Of a stretch of DNA of 64,000 nt, positions 40,101 through 53,200 are shown one piece after another. A program made the position numbers and the translations under genes. The notes under the pieces were generated by a model. It worked only from the letters and a program-made list of their open reading frames with translations, was not told the DNA's origin and ran no database searches. The DNA is taken from NCBI GenBank assembly GCA_008360955.1, contig LUCM01006193.1:195528-259527 (forward strand), read 5' to 3'. How positions within the stretch are numbered: the first letter of the stretch is position 1; each line of letters begins with the position of its first letter. This DNA is from Fasciolopsis buskii. Lineage: Eukaryota; Platyhelminthes; Trematoda; Plagiorchiida; Fasciolidae.

Positions 40101-43100
40101 ACGGACCTAGAAAAATGGCCGCATCCGTTTTGATAATCTTTCAGTATAAACTGTTGTGATACTCTTGTTGTTAGCGAATGTCCAACTGACGGTGACCGTT
40201 TTAATTCTCAATTTCCCAGAGTTAGCATTGGATTGCCATGTTTGAGACGGAAATGAAACGGCTAACTGATGCTTTTCTTCAACCAACCGCGCGATCATGA
40301 TAGAAGACCGGTCTAGTTGAACCCTTATGATCACTTCTTTCGGATCACGACAAGCAGACTTAAGCAGACGGATGCGCTGTACGACGGAGCCCATTTCTTC
40401 ACCTATTTTGTAAACACTTCGGCACAAGATCCAAACCACGTTGCGTATCGAACGTTTGTGGCAGCTGCGATCAAGTCAACCGAACGATAACAAACCCTAA
40501 TCCGCTATCGTCGTTGTCATTTGTCTCTCAAGTCGACCGAGACATCGCATTTCGGATCACGCCCAGCAAAAGTACGTAATGGATGAAGTTGATCATCACC
40601 ATAGGTCGATAAAAAAGAACTGCTTGTCAACTAGTCAATCACGTGCAGATGTCACACTGATCGCCCATCAGTCTGTTGTAACGGCAATCAAATAAACACC
40701 ATAACTGATTTTCATGACCGGATGGGTAGCTGAAAAACATCACCGCTAGATTCGGTTCAAAATCGGTCCGTCTGAACGTAATGCCAATCACTGCGATCGC
40801 AAATATTCTTATCTTGGTTAATGACGTGCAGTGTGAATCAAAGGTGACACCCGTGGACCAAGTTGTCAGAGGATTAGGGAACACAAGAACACTCTCCACG
40901 GAAGACTTTAAGCAACTGGAACTCCAGAGGTGGTAATCACCTACGGTTAAATGAATAACTTCCGCTCCCTTTCCCCAGAGTATTTTAACATTAAACATTT
41001 TCTGAGCGGTACTCATGTAAGCCATGATGCGGCATTTCGGCTTTTTTATCCGCTTTATTATGTGCTACCATTTCACACATTATTACGACCAATTGATGAC
41101 CCAGCGTCCGTCTGTGATATCTTCTTTCGGGGTACTCCTATCAGACAGCAGGGACGAGAGCGAATATCCGGCGTCATTCACCGGGTTGACTGATCACTTA
41201 TAATCAATCTAGGGGATTTCAAAACAAACACTGACGACGTACGAACCAAACAGCTGTGTGCTCACCGGCGTCCGTGTTGAAGGGGGCACCCAGGATGTTC
41301 AGCTCCATCCGAAGGGGGCATGAACTGAACAGCCAGTCACCGGCGCCCAGTGAGTTACGTGACTCTCAGATTGCCTTGCTGCCTTGTGGGTTAGACCATT
41401 CAGTCAAAGGCTCGGGGTAGTATCTCAATTTAGGCAATCGGGTAGTATATCAAGTCCACAGAGGAATTACGGGTCACGGTGAGTAACCCATGACGTGGGC
41501 ATGAAGAATGAGAGAACTGGCATGTGCGGTAAGTTTTTCATATTGTTTCCTTTTCCTCACCGATTGTTTGCGTCCTTAGGCATAATTCATATACATATAT
41601 ATATATATATATATATGCTGTATCGTCACACAGCTAACCATAGATGTAAATACCCGGCTGACAGAATCGCTTATCACGCAGACCATTGAAATATTGTCCA
41701 CAGAATCCTAGTGGTGCAATCCTAGAAAAAGTATGCCACAACAATGGATACATGCACAATCATTGCAGAGAACTATGGCAATCGAAAATTTTCTGATCAT
41801 CATCGTGTCTCACGTGGCGGACTGTTCAAAAAAAACTGATGCATACGAGACGAGAAAGATTCGACATTCTTCAAACACGCCAACTGTTGTGCAGATGCAA
41901 ACGGACCTGCAGAATTCAACAGATGACCGGAAAGAACAGATCGACAGTATTTTACTAGGCAAAATTAAATAAAAGAAACGGGGTAATTGGAATCGAGTTT
42001 TCCACTTCGAGTGATTGGTCGACAGACAACATAATTAATTACACACAAGTATACAATCGTCCGTTCAAAATTCCAATGGGACGTACCGAGCAGATACGGT
42101 CGTGGTGAATGAGACAGCGTTATTATGAGCCGACAATGGTGAACTCCCAGTGATATCTTCCCACACGGTGGGTGATGTGCCACCGCTGATTGAGCAAAGC
42201 AAACGTAGACTCGGTGATCCGACCACCGAGTGAGTAGCACCTGTGCCAGTCGAGACCGTGAAGTTTTTAGGTAGAGGCATGGTTAGGACGATAGGTTTAT
42301 GGAATTTTCGACGTCGTGGTTCGATGGTCACAATGGGCGAGACGGACACGCGTGCACCTAACAAACGAGAAACCAATTCTTGTTCAATACAATGCACTTG
42401 TAAACCAACACGGATTTTTTTGTGCAAAGCTCCTTGGGGGAATTGGACTTTGACACTGGGTACGACGCCAGAAGTGAGCTGACCACCTTCTGGACCAATT
42501 AGAATAAGTTCCTGACGAACGCGAGTGATAAGGGCGAAATATTGGGGCAAATCATACGTGAGGATGCGATGTACAGCTCGTTGTCGAAGCTCATCCGTGG
42601 TTCCAACGGAATCTGAATGACAGAGAAAAAAACGGGGAAAAACCAACTGAGCAGCACAAACGCTGGTTACGAGGTCGTAATTATCACCCACGCTATTTAG
42701 CAGATTTCATTGTCATACCTAAACCGTTTGCAAGCGAAAGAAGCCACTGAGCAACAGTGAATACATGAACCAGAATTGGTGATAATGATGGCGAGCACAA
42801 TCTGAAAAAAATAGCAAGTACTGATGACCATTTTGAATTTTCGTTCGGACGAAAAGTCACTTTTTTCATGACAAGCTTGCAATATGAAGGGAGCGGAAGA
42901 GTTGAAGTTCATTACTGGGAAAGTAAGGGGGGATTGGGAACCATGATTCTAGAACTCGGAGTGGCATAGAATCGTATGGAATCTTACTGGGTAAGGTGTG
43001 GTAACCCAGTGGGACGATAACCAACTGCCATCTACCATCACAGCGACCGGCAGATTTGGGATTTGAACCGCTGACCTTTTTGGGATGACGGTCAATTTAA

Positions 43101-46100
43101 TAGCAAAACACGCACCCGACATGTGGCCTAGATAGTGTTAGGAAAGAACCACTTTGCTATAACCGTTTCCGAGTCTAACAATGAACTTGAAGCGAAATGT
43201 GGTTCAGTCAATGATTCAACTGGTCAGAGAATCGAATTTCGTGAACACTAATTTCCCTCTCATTAATAAAACAACAGTGTACTTCATTTTTCATGAAGGA
43301 AGCCGCGGCCAACAGAAAGCTGCCAAGTGCGGAATTTGACCGGCGGTGGAAGGATTCGAACCCGAGACCCTCATGCCCAAATGCCACGACCTCGTCCGCT
43401 TGGCCACCGCCGATCATAGTGTTTATCGGCTGTGACCCATTCATGAAGTAATGTACACTCTAGTATAATTAAGTAAGGAATTATTATTATTATTGCTATG
43501 TACCATCAGACTGACCTGTCTATAAGATGTTTGATCTTGCTAATCAATTTAGATGCATTCGATGAATAAAACAGACTCAAGAACACTAGTACGGTTGGCG
43601 TGTTGAGGAAGAAAATGTAACAACATTCAGGTCTGATGTTATATAACACTTTGTGGAGATGGGGCATCCGATCAATGTTCAATCCATTTTCTCAATTGTT
43701 TACCAAACGCGACTACCGCCTTGGGCAGCGATCAGTCGTCTTCCAGCACTAGCAACCGCTTAGATGGTTGCCGCATATCTATCCTCCTCCAACCTAACGG
43801 GGCAGATGAAATTGGATCAAGCATTGGAATATCGGAAGCCGACGAGCAAACTGGTCCCGAGGACTTGATCTAATTATCACTATGGCTCAATTCACCAATC
43901 CATTAAGCTTTATTTCTCCATCGAATAGTTTCGCGCAAATTATTGAAGTGTGAACCTAATTGAGATTAATTTTTTGTCATGCACACACACACGCACATGC
44001 ACCGTCCATGTATGAGCTCCTGGCATCGCATTAAAAGCATGAAAAATTCCGGTGGATTTACAATCATCCAATAAATTCAGTCAAAGATATCATCTTGAAA
44101 TTTCAGGCTATATGAATAATTTATATCCTCCCAAGGCAAGACGACCGAAATTCGTAAAGCAAAATCGGACTGCATTCTCTAGCTTTTTCCATTCAATATC
44201 TATTTCCAACTTTGTATTTTTGATTTGTGAATCTTTGTGGAGTTGAATACTCGACCAAATTATCGTTCGAACAAATGTAAATGCGCATCCTGTAGACGGC
44301 CATAATGGTTAGGTTGTGTAAGTATTGATGCTCCTCGGTACTGGGTTTTGGTTTACGTTGCTTTCTCTTTTCCGGTATTTTTCAGGTCGCTCAAACAACC
44401 CGTCGGAAGAACACTGTCCTAGTGCGTGTTACAAATATTGCATCCTCCGTCAGCTGACTGTTACGAAGCAGTCAAAATCATGAAGTTTGTACATAAGAGC
44501 ATTATGTCAGAGTTTGGAGTCAGTTCATAATTCACCATTAGGCAACCCTATAAGTGATGGGAGAACACTTTCACACGCATCGTACAATGGTCGTATAACA
44601 CGAAAAAGGAGAAGTACATAACGTTACTACCATTTTTTTAAACTACCAAACTAGATAATCAAATCAAATAATAAAACTGATAATTTTTCACTTCCACTAT
44701 AAAAAAAACAAAAATAAAACAAATGGAGAAACTGATTTGTGATCGTTGTCATCACTGATTGTACTGTTCCGAAAAGTGGGTCAATCGTATTCGAAATAGA
44801 AGAATACATTCAAAAATTTATTCCGTTAGACAGGAAATAACAATCAGAGATGCGCAACTGTAAAACCGGAAGTCTGAGTGAGTGCATTCCGTTAGCAATA
44901 ATTGTCATTAGCGAGGGAAAAGTGAACGAACACGTACCGAAATAGCCATCAATAGAGTCTTGTACAGTTTGATCGTTAGCATCTAAAGGATGCTCTTTCC
45001 ATGATTCCCCGTTGTCGGACCGTAGCACGATAATTTCTCGATTTTTGTCTGTCAGATAGGCGTAATGCGGAATTTCCAATACAACGGGCGAGTTGAATCG
45101 TGTCCCCACGGGGCCTAATTCCAACAAGCTTGTGAACAGAAGGTGCAGAGTTAGAGAGAACATTCACAACGTTGAAGTAAAATTTTTGTCTAATATTAAA
45201 AAAATGACCAATCAAAAATATTTTTTTATGACCTGGTTCATGCACAGAGTGCAATAGAAGAGGCATGGCAATAGCCACTGGGGCCCATCACACGAAGGGG
45301 ATGGAGACCAGCAACCGTGACCCTGAAACTTGGAGTGGTATAGAACCATATGGGGCCTCAATAGGTCAGGGGTGATAAGGGGTCGGGTGATAACGAGTTG
45401 CCGCCTATCATCCAAAGTGACCGTCGGCATTGGAATTCGGACTTGTGACCTTTTTGATGACAGACACTTAATCCAATTGAACACCGGCGATCAAGTGAGA
45501 AAAGCGTGCGATAGCGCAACTGATGCATTTGTTAAGCACTAGTACAATTCGAGAGAAATTCTTAGTCGGGGGAAACATGAATTGATTGCTTCCGATCAAA
45601 TTCGAGTCAAAATATCATCTGCCTTCGTTTGAGATTATGTGTAGTCACAGGGACTGTGAAAAATTGCAAATTGTCTCCCCGGGTGGAAGAAACAATGAAA
45701 GGCATGGCTGGCACGTTTGTGAATATCCTAGTGCAAATGTGGGACGCGAACGAAGAACGCACACTAACTGATCCATGGAGGATTCCCGTTATAGACGAGC
45801 GAACTGCGAACACGCATTGTGGCGGATTCCGTGTGGTCCATGGAATTCGAGTACTTCAAATAACGATATCCCAAAAGATGGTGGTACAAGTGGCGCTCTT
45901 CCATGGCGTCAAATTCCACCGGTTACATCAGGAACTATTCCTTACTTGTAAAAAAACAACAATTCGAATTATAGGTCAATTATTATTCACTAGCAGAACA
46001 TAAATTAGGAGAAAATAAAGAACGAAACTATGATACACAAAGCACTGTTTAGATCGAGTCCGTTGGTTGGTTTCATAGGACACACAGCAGTCATTGTGAA

Positions 46101-47186
46101 GTAGAAAAACAGTGCCGAGTAGACCATTAGGCCTAGTCAGATCATGTTTAGACAACAATTAAAAAAAACAAACAACGAATGACGTGAATATTAACAAAAT
46201 ACGCGGCATCCGAAACTCAGCAATGAGGAGACAAACAAGTAGTGACCAGTCCGTCACGGTCACTGGTCATATGGAAGAGTCACCGTATGAAGGAATCAGA
46301 AACGACAAGGTGTGAAAACGGAAAAAGCACACGTACCTTTAGTTACGGTTTTCATGGAACAATGCAATAATATTTTGAAAATATACCTCAAAATGAAGTA
46401 TTTTGTTCGAATGAAAACAACGTTTAACCTGGGGATCCAATGTATGACTGCTATTGCAAGAGGGAAATATCTTACGAAACAAATACACCTTAGAATTCGA
46501 CACAACACAAAACTCTTTGATATTATTTTCGTGAACAAGTGAGGGATTTTTAGGTGTAGAGAAAGTAAATATCAGGATCAAATGACGTGAGGAGTGTATC
46601 GAAAAATCGATGTGCCATGTATTGGTTTTTATTGTGAATTATACATGTTAGTAACACAGCGTTGTTGGTAGATGTAATGCCCCAACGCTTCGACTACTGT
46701 GGGTGGTCTTTCTCAAGGCAAATTTTACGATCAAATGCTTGCCTTGAGAAAATCGCGCTTGGTTGTGAGAATGCTCGAGGTACATTCACCGATGAAACGG
46801 CCTAACATGGAACAGAAATCGGGTAGTAAATCAAGTCATAACAGAGATAACAATGAATTAAACTTCCACATCATACTGATCAACAAAAACGTTTCGCACA
46901 AGCCCCGAAGTAATTCTGCACCGTAGACAACGATTAGTTTCTTAAAAGGGTCGGAGACACTGAGAGATATGGCTCAGAACCAAAGTCAGTAGCGCAAACG
47001 TTGTATGGACTGTCTGTAAAACTTATCCTCCTTAAAAATAACCCAAAAACAATCAAAGAATCACCAAATGTGTACGGTGAAAACAAAAAATATATAACTG
47101 CTTTTTTATGGTTTATTATTTCCCTTTTGTGAAGTTCCATCTACATGTTGTTGAGTTGGAATCATGCATTTTCAAGCCGGTGCACA

Positions 47187-47246
<60 letters not shown>

Positions 47247-50200
47247 CAAGTTTATCTTTGCAAACACTGGACTCACCGGTCCCAAAATCACTTATGAAAG
47301 AGGTTACTCCTTCGGCAGAGTCTAGAATCACAGAGACAAACTACAGAATCACACTAACGTGCAGGTCGATGATACAGACCATGTTCCAATGAACAGGTTA
47401 TTAATGTCATAAAATCCGGAAGAAAAAATCGACTCATTATTTTGAACCAGAATATATATCACTAAGATTGTTCACCGGACGAGGTCAAATGGAGCAAGCG
47501 TCTGTCACCGAAAGAGTCGGAGGTTCGAACCTCAAGTCTGCCCTAGTGGCTGTGGAATGTCCGCTCCACTGGACTTATACTTCAAGCATGTCATGGAAGA
47601 AAAGGACGTCCGACTCATCTAGTTCTTCTGCAGGATTATGCCATTGCACACCTCAGGGTCACGGTTGCCGGTACTCCTCGGTAGCGCTAGAGGTTTAGCA
47701 GACTATGGAATATTTCTGTCGAAATATTTCCAAGCATTACGGGTGCAAAAAACATCAGTTTACCACGTTCTATTATTGTACAACAGGGCATTTTTAAAAG
47801 GTCTTACATGTTTATTCTACTAACGGAGCACGAGCAATCATAAGAGTGAAATTTTGAGTATGGCGTGGGAAAAAAATCAGAAAACTACAAATAATTGTGC
47901 TCAAAAGAAACAAAAGCAATTTGACGAGCATCGAAAACGTCAAATTGCCATGAAACAGAGGTAAACCCTACTGACTCTATTTGAAACCGTTAATGTGTGT
48001 GATCATCCACCACGGACAAGTGTGACACGCACTGTTTGTCATGCACTGTGATGTGATCTTTAGTCCGATGCGAGGCGTTAAGCACAGTGCACTTTGTTCC
48101 GTAACGTTCGGCACGGTGTTCCCGGTTAAACGCTAGCTTCATACAGTTCAAGATTTCTAATATTGGTAGCCGGCGATCCAGTTTGTATCGTGCACCCGCG
48201 TAAATCAGTGTTCCATTCCAGGATTCACATGTTTTTGTACAAACTCACGATTGGTGCATTACCATCTAGCGTTAGACAAATCGGTATTACGCATATCAGA
48301 ACAACCGAGACGTATTTACGGGATTCTGTTTTTTTTAAAATTGTTTTGGGTGTTCATAATTTTCCCAAACAATTAGCAATCCTCGTACTGTGACCAAACA
48401 AAACACTACGACCATGGGACCAGTTGAATCGGATCACAGTCAGAATGAAGAACACCATACAAAACGAGACTAAACCGTAACTGAACTGAACACGCATTTG
48501 GATTTTATTCAATTTCGTCCGAGAAACATCAGTTAGCACGCGAATGCGAACAAATGATGATCAAACGAGATTAGAGATTGACCAAGAACATCGATTGTGA
48601 ACGGAAATAATCGGTTATTCATTCGTTCTCGGTCTTGTCTATAACCGTTAAACTTGTACCAGAGAAGGCGGACGAGAAATAGCGACAGATCATGTACAAA
48701 GTAATCATACGAGGTTTGATTGACTACCTCTCGGATTGTATCTTTAACGTGCAAATAATCTCAGATTTCCGAATAATCCCACCGGTTCCCGTCCCGGTCG
48801 GCACATTTTCAATGTGTGACAGATCATAGAATGTAGACATACGATCCGCAGATTCACAATTTCTGTGTCTTCATTTGAAAGCGGTATTCAACTCAGCCGA
48901 TCGTGCAATTCTGGGTGTTCCAGAAAAAAAATCATTTTACTTTTCCACGCTCTCTGTATTCCAACAGCCACGGTCGAGTTCGTGCCTAGGGAGATCTTTC
49001 GTTCGAGTTCACCACGAGAAGTGGTGTTCATCAAAGTTGCTCCATGTTACCTTTTCAACTTCGTCGTTAAGATGATTAGGAAAGCAGCCTTAACATCATT
49101 TGAGAACAGTTGCATCGATATTTGCTCAAACAGAAATCTGTTTGGCTTTGAATATGGGGACGATGTTGTATTCCTGAGTGAAGATTCAAATAAGTTGCAA
49201 ATTTCTCTCGATCACCTAAACGAATGTGTAAAATGCTGTTATACCACTGCAAAATTGCAATGGAACAACTGGGTGATGTGAATAGATTTAGTTACCTGAC
49301 TAACTGTACCTCACTCCATGGTCGTACATCGGGCGAAGTGTATTCGAGCATACAGAAGGCGTGGTTGAGAATCGCCAATTAAAGGCATCTATGGTGTTGA
49401 CATGACACCGGTGTCCTCCAAGTATTGCTTGAATATGATGGGAGAATCTTGTGAGCAACTCAAATATTAGGCGTAAGGCACTGGATACTAGGGTCCATTC
49501 TTTAGAACAGGCAGTGAATCGGAATAGATTAAGATGGTTAGGATATGTTTTGCTCATACCCACAGAACGACTGCCTCGTTGTATGCTGTTTTCCGTGACA
49601 AGTAATGGTTGGAAAATGGTTCAAGGTGGCTAGTCAATGACATGGGGAAAAAAGGATGAAAGCTTTAACCAATGGGCTGGCTCATTTAGGTGCAGTTAGA
49701 CCACTGTGCGCGAGATCTCTCGTGAGAATGGTTGATGATCATAGGTGATATGGTTCGGTACCGCAGTCAGTGGCGGTCTTCTTACATTCGAAATAATTAT
49801 ACTATTTTGCCGTCTATCGTCATTATTCCTCATTCTTTTTTCTGTTTGAGCAGATGGTGCTGTGAGGTAGAAACCAAAATCAGAGTAGGTTGTTGCAAGT
49901 TTATTGGATGTACAAATCGAACCAAACTGAACTGATCATCTTGGCCGACCCATACAACGAGGCGGACATTCTGCAGGCATGCAAAAAAAACATGGTTCAA
50001 TCATCTACATCTCTTTTGATTTGATGCCTCTTCTAGAGATTCAGTCGTACGTCCCCACATTCTAACAGTGCCAAAAAAACAACGATGTTCAACGGTCATT
50101 GTTCCTGAGAACCATAGCAGTATCGTCGATTCGGTCCGGCTTCATTTTTTCTTTAGAAAACTTATCTCCATTTCGGATGAAGCATTAGTTCATTCACAGA

Positions 50201-53200
50201 TATAGGTGGAAGGTGGTGGTGATGCGCCAACTAAACTGAACCCTAAAGTCTACTGATCAACGCGCCAGCCGACGGTTCTGAGAGTGGTGGATCAGTATGC
50301 CGTCGGATTCCCTAATCACCTCGCTTACGTTCATCGCCCGTGAACCAATAGCTCTAATCCATCCGTAAAAGTTGTGATTATATCCGACAGACCCAGTCGT
50401 TTGCATTTCACTATATACACCACTGCTCGCGATCATTTCTTAGCGGCAACATAGACAAATTGGTTAAAATAGCAAATCACACAGTTTCTGATATATAACA
50501 AATCAGTTTTCGGAACAAGTACCAACAGGGTAGGCAGATTAGCGGAATGCTGAAAAAAACGACGTATTTGTCATGGCACTGTGTGAAATAAACTAACGAA
50601 GACGTTAATCGATACACAGGAAGTTTGGTGAAAAGGAACGGAAAATCGGACTCAACAACTCATGCCTTACCGGCAGGCAAATCCATCTCCATCGTTCATC
50701 GGTGGGGCTACGGGCACACGAGCGGGATGCAGCATGCGACAAACTATACGAACCGGGCCGCTGATAACATTCGGCGGGATTAAGAAACGCAGCTCCGGAT
50801 GTCTTTGGGCTTGAATGAGACCACCCCGTGCATCGACCAGAAATGAGACGAGAAATCTAATCCAACGGAGAACAAGTTGTTGCAAAAATATTAGTGAAAA
50901 GTTGTTGGATTAGACAGTTTGTGGGGAGAAAAAACCATGGGGATCGGCATATATATTTATATATATGGATTATAAAGAAATGCAAACTACAGGAGCAAAT
51001 AAACGGGAAATAATATTACACTTCAACTTCATGTAAATAAGGAAACATCATGAATGTATGTCCATTTTATACTCCATGCATGAACGCAGTAGAGGAGGCA
51101 TGCCCACTAGCCTCCGACGGGAAGAGGTAACGGGAAAGTATGACTCTGAGAGTCGTTAAGGAATAAGACAAGATAAGAGCTCACTAGATCATGTGGGGTA
51201 ACTAGCGGGAGTCCAGCAAACTGACGTCTACCACTACAATGATCGGCGGATCTGTGAATTTGAACTCCTGACCTATTAAGGTTGACAGACGCTTAATCCA
51301 CTTGGTCTGTGTCGTTTCTGCAACGATTATTACCATTGCCCGATACCAAATTGTCATTCCAATTAGTCGATCACAATGTGATTAATAGCAGTTGCTACTA
51401 TCTCGTCGTAATATCTCCGACTAGTCGATAAAATCAACTCACATTTAAAAATCAATGCGATTAGATTTCCAAATGAATTTGAACAAGTGGGCTAAAGCCG
51501 AAACACTGGGAGAGGATAAGCATGTACGAAGGAACATGTTCTCGCAGTGTTAGTCTTCTGATTTGCAACTTCATAGCCCCTGTTCGTGGATACATTCAAT
51601 GGGTTAATCTAACCAACCAGCCAAATTTCATCGTTCTAGATCACTCGGTTTGGCGGAGTTGTAGAGGAACAGTGTACGATTAATAAGGTTGGATTCAAAA
51701 TGCTTCCTATTTCACGAAGCTATTCAATTTCAATCGATCGTTTGACTATTACTCGTTCTGTTTTCCTCTTTGAGTAGATGGTGCCAGGAGGTAACAACCA
51801 AAGCCAGAGCACTTTGGTACAAGGTTTATGATTGTAAAAACTGAACTGGGTTCAACTGAGGTGTATGTTTTATTTTCAGCGTCCCAATTCAGCGCTCTTC
51901 AGGTCATCAGTGTTATGAAATCACCGATACTGCCCCAATGACGGGCTAGCATGCTACTCTCCCATTGTCGGTCACTTATCTGGGCCACGTGAGAGAACCG
52001 ATCTAATGACCAGACGTACCCTTCATCTCTGACGGATAAGCGAATTCCATACCAATCTAACGGGTCCCTCAAACTGGTCAACGGAGAATGAGCCTTCTGT
52101 GCTTGCAATGAAACTTCATCGAGGTGGAACCAATTGGTGAAACCCAACAAACATCATAACCCACATTGTCTATTTAATGGCTACCGTGATAGACACTTTC
52201 GTATGGAGCTAAATCAGTCCCGAAGCCTTATACAACACTTCAAAGATTGGGAGCCAATCCAATAGCATCTGTATTTTATCGATCAAAGTGCATAGGAAAA
52301 CCGTTGGAATTTGAGTACCCGAACGAGACACAAGTTCGGATAATTAACTCATTGAAACTGGTGATCGTATACCGTAAAATTTAATCGTATACATAACATG
52401 ATAAACACGCACAACCGGAACATTTGACAAACTATTGGCAATGACAAATAACGAAGTTTTGCTGCCAATACATTTGGTAATCCTTATTATTATTCGAAAC
52501 GGGAAAAATAAAGTGAACAAAGTAAACGGAGATATGATGCGCTTTACCCGGCGGTTACCGGTTTGCGAACAATTGTCACATTTTCCGACTCGAGTTCCCA
52601 ATCCCCACCAACGTGTGCAGCTTCACCGTACATTCGCGTTTCTTCCTGAACCGACAGGGGGTAAAGAAAGAACACGTGGGAGAACAATTAGTATTCGGCT
52701 GAACCATCACGAAATTGTACGATCAAAGAATTCTCTATTCATGAATATTTTATAACAATAGTAGTTGTTTCTTGAGTATGAACTGCTAGGACGTGTGAAA
52801 GTTGCGGTGAGAAAATATGACGGAACGCGACAAGAGGATATCAATTGATCAACTATGCTCAGCGAACGTGTAACGATATCTTTGAATGACCACAAAAGAG
52901 TGACGAGAAGTTCAAAATAACGAGCAATATGAGTTAGTTAGACAACGCGTGTTTTGACAATTCATCATACAACTTCCAAACTAGATCACTTACTCTCGGG
53001 ATTGGAGTGTGCACTGCGGTTTCCACAACAGAGGTAACCTGAGGGGAAGCAATTTCGCTGGCATTCTCATCACCTGTAAGAAAAAAGATCAGGAAAGTAG
53101 AATTGAGATGGGCGGGTAACCATTGGAAACATTTGGATATAACGAATACAATATTGAGTTCATTTGATGAATAACGAACAAGCATTGTTGAACTGTGAAA

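Larger units (their letters stand above)
36781..42086 (-). other. Ankyrin intron between exons 7 and 8 (5.3 kb)
   Basis: It contains three adjacent unassigned minus-strand open frames (39798-41025), a LINE 3' end (38330-38570), an AT array (41590-41616) and a dispersed repeat (41430-41585). The part 36.8-38.3 kb shows nothing recognised. Confidence 0.7.
42613..44937 (-). other. Ankyrin intron between exons 6 and 7
   Basis: The intron is 2.3 kb. It carries two SINE copies of different families (42940-43100 and 43262-43413, both minus). The rest, 43.45-44.9 kb, shows no recognisable element. Confidence 0.75.
45129..50670 (-). other. Ankyrin intron between exons 5 and 6 (5.5 kb)
   Basis: It contains a plus-strand LINE reverse transcriptase relic (48865-49935), a tRNA-derived SINE (47480-47700), the longest AT array of the window (47191-47244) and a minus-strand SINE (45245-45490). 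Open frames on both strands at 45.6-46.0 kb are unexplained. Confidence 0.75.
50857..52547 (-). other. Ankyrin intron between exons 4 and 5
   Basis: The intron is 1.7 kb. It holds a LINE 3' tail on the plus strand (51720-51860) and a SINE on the minus strand (51060-51310). An 83-codon minus-strand open frame (51899-52150) overlaps no recognised element and was not accepted as an exon. Confidence 0.75.

Noticed and set aside
45629..46003. Plus-strand open frame of 124 codons, with a minus-strand frame opposite
   Set aside because: The two strands are open over the same bases and neither matches a family. Only expression data could decide, so it is not listed as a gene.
51899..52150. Minus-strand open frame between ankyrin exons 4 and 5
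   Set aside because: Exons 4 and 5 already join in phase and match known ankyrins without it, and it has no homology.
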